A DNA stretch of 64,000 nt, taken from positions 1-64,000 of the forward strand of contig CASDUK010000002.1 of NCBI GenBank assembly GCA_949283975.1, in the 5' to 3' direction. Below, piece by piece: positions 60,931-64,000 of this stretch. A program made the translations under genes and the position numbers. The stretch is from an uncultured Bacillota bacterium. Its GTDB lineage: Bacteria; Bacillota; Clostridia; Christensenellales; UBA1242. Each line of letters begins with the position of its first letter. Within the stretch, counting starts at the first letter, position 1. The notes under the pieces were generated by a model. It saw only the letters and a list, made by a program, of their open reading frames with translations. It searched no databases and was not told where the DNA came from.

Positions 60931-61515
60931 TTAACTTTGAGTTTCGTCCAAATATGTTGCTTCAACATCTGAAAGATGAAACAAAAGCGCAAGCGGATAG
61001 GCATAGAATGCATCTTTAAGGGCATATGAGCCGCCCATAACCCTTGCATCAAAGCCGCCCATGTGCCAATTTATTGCAATTGCCTCCTCTCTTGTAAGGC
61101 GCAAAAAGCCGTTGATTATGTAAACAGACTTTTCGCCGTGGCCATATGGAAGCTTGTCCTCAACGGTGTAATATGGCTTTTGAACCCACTTGTCGTTTTC
61201 CTTAACATTTCTCATTTCGGTTTTATAGCAATCAACTTTGCAAACATCATGCAAAAGCGCAATTATGGCAACGGATTCTTTTGAAACTTTTTCTTCAAAA
61301 TTTTCGCCAAACTCCTCTTTAACTCTTCTTAAAAACCTTTTGTAAACTTTAACTGAATGCTCGCAAAGGCCGCCTTCGTGGCAGCTGTGAAACCTTGTTG
61401 AAGCGGGCGCGGTAAAAAAATCGCTTTTTTCAAGATAATCCAAAAGTTTGTCTGCCCCTTCGCGGGCAATGTTTTGCCTGTAAAGTTTAACAAATTCTTC
61501 TTTATAATTTTCCAT
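60931..61515 (-). CDS. HD-domain hydrolase
   Basis: A 194-residue protein with an HD metal-binding domain: His in GGLCEHSVKVY, HD in ALLHDVCKV, then His in YGHGEKS and NWHMGG, and Asp near HLSDV. It resembles the HD part of YhaM-type exoribonucleases and related phosphohydrolases; substrate unknown. Start ATG 61515 (MENYKEE) has AAAGGAAAA; longer in-frame starts are rejected. Confidence 0.82.
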   Translation of the reverse strand: MENYKEEFVKLYRQNIAREGADKLLDYLEKSDFFTAPASTRFHSCHEGGLCEHSVKVYKRFLRRVKEEFGENFEEKVSKESVAIIALLHDVCKVDCYKTEMRNVKENDKWVQKPYYTVEDKLPYGHGEKSVYIINGFLRLTREEAIAINWHMGGFDARVMGGSYALKDAFYAYPLALLFHLSDVEATYLDETQS

Positions 61516-61640
61516 AACAAATTTTCCTTTATATCTCATAAAAATAATATCAAACATATCCAAAATTTGTCAAATTAATTTTCAAAAAACTATTGAAATA
61601 TGTTTTATATTGTTATATATTTATATTGTAGAGGTGAATT

Positions 61641-62198
61641 ATGAATAAAACAACAAAGATAAAGGTGTATCCTTATAAAAAAATGGCAGAAATTTTACAA
61701 AAGGCAACAAACCTCTCACCGTCAGATGAAAGAATTTTATATGTTGTTTGTGGGCCAAGCGGAAGCGGAAAATCAACTATTATTGCAAATTTATATAAAT
61801 CAGGGAAAATTAATGTCCCTTTCTTCAATTTAGCAACATTGAAAAAAAGCGGAACAGAAAAACCCCTTAACCAAGTTGTTAAAGACAAAATTTCAGAGGG
61901 AAAAGGCTTTGCCTTTGAATGGGATTCTTCAAGCAAAGAAATTTTAAGGCTTTTACAATATGCAAAAGCAAATGATTTTAAAATAAAAACATATTTTGTT
62001 TACACAACATCTGCCTCGGTTAATGAACTTCGCGCAGAGATAAGACATAAACAAGGCGGAGAAACTTATGACCATGAAGAAATCTCTGAAAATTACAGAA
62101 ACACCCTTCCGCTAAGCAAATCTCTTAAAAAAATTAGCGATGAATTCGTTTTAATTGACAGCACATTTATTAAAGGCGCTCCAATTCCAGAATTTTAA
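61641..62198 (+). CDS. P-loop kinase-like protein, zeta-toxin-like
   Basis: A 185-residue protein. Walker A is GPSGSGKST (about 39-47). The segment RHKQGGETYDHEEISENYRN and the closing VLIDST resemble the zeta-toxin/AAA_33 kinases, where an Arg-rich GGH motif precedes such a run and DNS closes it. No epsilon-type antitoxin gene is beside it. RBS GAGGTGA. A toxin role is not supported; a small-molecule kinase fits as well. Confidence 0.65.
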   Translation: MNKTTKIKVYPYKKMAEILQKATNLSPSDERILYVVCGPSGSGKSTIIANLYKSGKINVPFFNLATLKKSGTEKPLNQVVKDKISEGKGFAFEWDSSSKEILRLLQYAKANDFKIKTYFVYTTSASVNELRAEIRHKQGGETYDHEEISENYRNTLPLSKSLKKISDEFVLIDSTFIKGAPIPEF

Positions 62199-62220
62199 TA
62201 AATCTAGATTTAATTCATAA

Positions 62221-62246
62221 AAAAAACCCTTAATAAAGGGTTTTTT
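62221..62246. terminator. bidirectional terminator
   Basis: Stem AAAAACCCTT/AAGGGTTTTT with a 5-base loop, between the convergent kinase-like and signal-peptidase genes. Confidence 0.85.
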
Positions 62247-62258
62247 AATAACTGTTTG

Positions 62259-62990
62259 CTATTTTTTCAAATCTCCTGGTTTTTTAATTTCGTCTCCTTC
62301 TTCATCATCATCAAGCAACCCAGCTTTAACCGCCATTGCGGTGTTTTGCCTTTTAACGCTAACAATTCTATCTGAAAGATGAATAATATCCCATGCAAGA
62401 AGGAAAAGAACAATTGCAGCCGGAACAACTACAACAACAATAATTCCCGTTGTGCTAGACAAGAAATTTAAGAAACCAGCCAATCCAGAATCAACATATT
62501 CCCCAATAACATAGTCGCCACGGAGATAATATTTGTCATATTCTATTTCACCTTCGGGATCAAGGTTGCTTGTTCCATATGTTCTAAACCAGGTTTGGCC
62601 TTCTGAATCAACATGAACTTCTGCAACTTTGTGGAAAATAATTCTTGTATCTTCAAAAGAAGTTTCGCCTGTTTTATATACTAGTTGCTCCCCAGAAGGT
62701 TTGCTGAGATCGGGAGTTAAAAAACATTCATAAAATGCAATTATATCTCCCTCTTTAATTTCTGTTATATCTGTTCTTTCAATAACTGCAACATCGTTTT
62801 TCTTAAACCCGCTCGCTTCCATGGACCCGCTTGCAATTCTAACATATGACTGGCCAAAGAACGAAGGAATTTTGTTTTGCGCCCTTGTTGTAAGACCATA
62901 AACCAAATTGATTATAAGAAATATCATAACCAAAACAAATAAAACATTTGTTATGATGCTAAGAGCCTTTGCTAATTTGTATTTGTTCAT
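62259..62990 (-). CDS. sipW: signal peptidase I, SipW (ER) type
   Basis: A 243-residue membrane peptidase. An N-terminal helix (about 11-33) precedes the catalytic Ser in SGSM (about 54-57); His in RIIFHKV takes the place of the usual Lys, which defines the SipW/ER type. A second helix (about 180-201) is followed by an acidic tail. It is paired with the TasA-like gene, as sipW-tasA in Bacillus. RBS TAGGAG. Confidence 0.9.
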   Translation of the reverse strand: MNKYKLAKALSIITNVLFVLVMIFLIINLVYGLTTRAQNKIPSFFGQSYVRIASGSMEASGFKKNDVAVIERTDITEIKEGDIIAFYECFLTPDLSKPSGEQLVYKTGETSFEDTRIIFHKVAEVHVDSEGQTWFRTYGTSNLDPEGEIEYDKYYLRGDYVIGEYVDSGLAGFLNFLSSTTGIIVVVVVPAAIVLFLLAWDIIHLSDRIVSVKRQNTAMAVKAGLLDDDEEGDEIKKPGDLKK

Positions 62991-63055
62991 AATTTTTTCT
63001 CCTACTCTTTGATAAAAACCTTATCAATAAAACTATAAATGTAAGGTTTAATCAA

Positions 63056-63625
63056 TTATGCAATTGATTCAACATTTTTTAAAGCCAAGTTAAAAGCCAA
63101 ATTTCCGCTGGCAGAATCATTTGCATCTTGAATATGAACCGTAACTTTAAAAGTTATGCTTTGCTCTGGTTGAATTGTTATTTCTGCTCCGCTTGTGTAT
63201 GATGCGCTTCCATCGGCGTTTCCGCCAGCAAGCGAAACAGCAATGTTATCCAATTGAGATGAGTTATCTGTAAAGATAACTTCAATTGGGCGCTTTGAAT
63301 TTTCGTTTTTAATGGTGATTGTTAAAACAATGTCCTCAAACTTATCTGCAAAATTCAAAGTCCAACCTTGCCATGTTGAATAGCCGTCAACATCTTCAAC
63401 ATTTTCGGTTTCTGCATCAAGATTTAAAGTTGCTAAATTTTGCGTTCCAGAAATCCCGGTTATTGAGCCGCTTATTGTTGCCTCAACATCATCTGCTGTA
63501 TACCCAACACCACCTCCCATTGGAACGTTGCTTCCTGTTGTAACAGCCCAAACACCAACAATTGCTAGGCAAAGAACCAAACAAAATGCTGCACATGTTG
63601 TAGCCAATTTTGCTTTAATCTTCAT
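63056..63625 (-). CDS. TasA/camelysin-like secreted protein
   Basis: A 189-residue exported protein. A signal peptide (MKIKAKL, hydrophobic core, about 1-29) is followed by a beta-rich domain (LTITIKNENSKRP, ITFKVTVHIQ, LAFNLALKNV) like TasA/CalY of biofilm fibres. It is processed in all likelihood by the SipW-type peptidase just downstream. RBS GAGGAGGGG. The signal peptide resembles those of the LRR proteins. Confidence 0.8.
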   Translation of the reverse strand: MKIKAKLATTCAAFCLVLCLAIVGVWAVTTGSNVPMGGGVGYTADDVEATISGSITGISGTQNLATLNLDAETENVEDVDGYSTWQGWTLNFADKFEDIVLTITIKNENSKRPIEVIFTDNSSQLDNIAVSLAGGNADGSASYTSGAEITIQPEQSITFKVTVHIQDANDSASGNLAFNLALKNVESIA

Positions 63626-63660
63626 TTTTTGCCCCTCCTCTTTTTTTATTAGTCATTGTG

Positions 63661-63689
63661 ATTATACTCATTATTTTTTGTTGTGTCAA
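63661..63689 (-). promoter_or_regulatory. tasA-like/sipW promoter
   Basis: Minus-strand perfect TTGACA (63684-63689), 17 bp, perfect TATAAT (63661-63666). It leads the TasA-like gene and sipW. Confidence 0.9.
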
Positions 63690-63772
63690 ACAAATTACAC
63701 AAATTTTTTGAAAATTTCAACAATTTTTTCTTTTAAACAATTTTATTTTATCCACTTACAAGATAAATATTA

Positions 63773-63803
63773 AAAAACTTTGCCCTTTTGGACAAAGTTT
63801 TTG
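63773..63803 (-). terminator. terminator of the right-edge gene
   Basis: Stem AAAACTTTG/CAAAGTTTT with a ten-base loop and T runs. It follows the stop at 63824. Confidence 0.8.
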
Positions 63804-63823
63804 CTTTTTCTATCAGTTTTTTA

Positions 63824-64000
63824 TTACTGTAAAACCAATGGAACAATTATTCCAACAATAACTAAAAGCAAGCAAATTATATAAAGAACTTTCCAAACAG
63901 CTTGTTTTGGTTTTACATAGCGCCAAGCCAAAATTGAAACAATTATAACCATAATTGCTGCTGCAACGCCTTGAAGCGCACTAACAACAATCAAGTTAAC
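63824..64000 (-). CDS. 3' end of a membrane protein, cut by the window edge
   Basis: The last 58 codons and stop (TAA 63824-63826) of a protein that enters from the right. Two hydrophobic helices (about VSALQGVAAAIMVIIVSIL and VLYIICLLLVIVGIIVPLV) flank a short loop WRYVKPKQAVWK. I cannot name the family. It ends at its own terminator before the TasA-like promoter. Confidence 0.75.
   Translation of the reverse strand, partial: VNLIVVSALQGVAAAIMVIIVSILAWRYVKPKQAVWKVLYIICLLLVIVGIIVPLVLQ

Noticed and set aside
39858-62198. PIN-like and zeta-like genes as toxin-antitoxin modules
   Set aside because: Neither has an adjacent small gene that could be the antitoxin.
1-64000. Prophage, integrative element or insertion sequence
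   Set aside because: No integrase, transposase, phage structural gene or attachment-site pair was seen; the content is mostly housekeeping.

Overview
This is a contiguous, gene-dense, AT-rich bacterial chromosome segment. It most resembles an uncultured anaerobic member of the Bacillota (Clostridia-like, probably host-associated). Three lines support this. The gene neighbourhoods are Firmicute-like: yloU-fakA beside rpmB, dprA-topA-hslVU, ftsQ/ftsAZ, der-plsY. The metabolism looks anaerobic: an [FeFe] hydrogenase, rubrerythrin, a small 2[4Fe-4S] ferredoxin and FeoAB. The surface proteins are BspA-like leucine-rich-repeat proteins and a SipW/TasA-type pair. The taxon is an inference. I see no rRNA, tRNA, CRISPR array, insertion sequence or prophage.

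Layout. 1-2.5 kb: the first codons of a secreted protein at the left edge, a BspA-like LRR protein, and a non-coding repeat with a 13-C tract. 2.5-7 kb: pgk-tpiA followed by an ABC/FtsX exporter pair. 7-14.5 kb: a serine-palmitoyltransferase-like enzyme, fakA/yloU, rpmB, a short alaS, two tandem YugP-type proteases, and trxA. 14.9-20.7 kb: the dprA-topA-hslV-hslU-tcdA operon. 20.7-25.7 kb: a class A PBP, yigZ (N domain only), tyrS, recX and acpS. 25.7-29.8 kb: the der-plsY-hydA-rubrerythrin operon. 29.8-41.8 kb: feoAB, nrdR, a HAMP-like membrane protein, a solo GlmU acetyltransferase domain, glyS, hemW, lepA, a GDPD phosphodiesterase, an orphan PIN protein and rarA. 41.8-46.9 kb: an unknown membrane protein, an ABC transporter without a binding protein, a YkvI-like protein and an L,D-transpeptidase-like secreted protein.

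46.9-50.8 kb is the most unusual part. It is a tightly coupled four-gene operon: ferredoxin, a degenerate Ppx/GppA-like protein, an HtrA-like lipoprotein protease and a degenerate MreB-like protein, with an inverted repeat at its promoter. 50.8-53.7 kb: a TSUP transporter split into two genes and a large surface protein with a cytoplasmic coiled coil. 54-56.8 kb: a second copy of the LRR gene and its upstream repeat. 56.8-61.5 kb: the division genes (ftsZ, ftsA, an unknown four-helix membrane protein, ftsQ). 61.6-64 kb: a zeta-toxin-like P-loop protein, a SipW-type signal peptidase with its TasA/camelysin-like substrate, and the 3' end of a membrane protein.

Two themes run through the window. 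First, several genes (recX, rarA, ftsQ, lepA, ykvI, a yugP) have a -10 box exactly 6-7 nt before the start codon and no Shine-Dalgarno sequence, which points to leaderless mRNAs alongside normal SD-led genes. Second, several families appear in shortened or split form (AlaRS without C-Ala, GlmU acetyltransferase alone, YigZ N domain alone, TSUP in halves).
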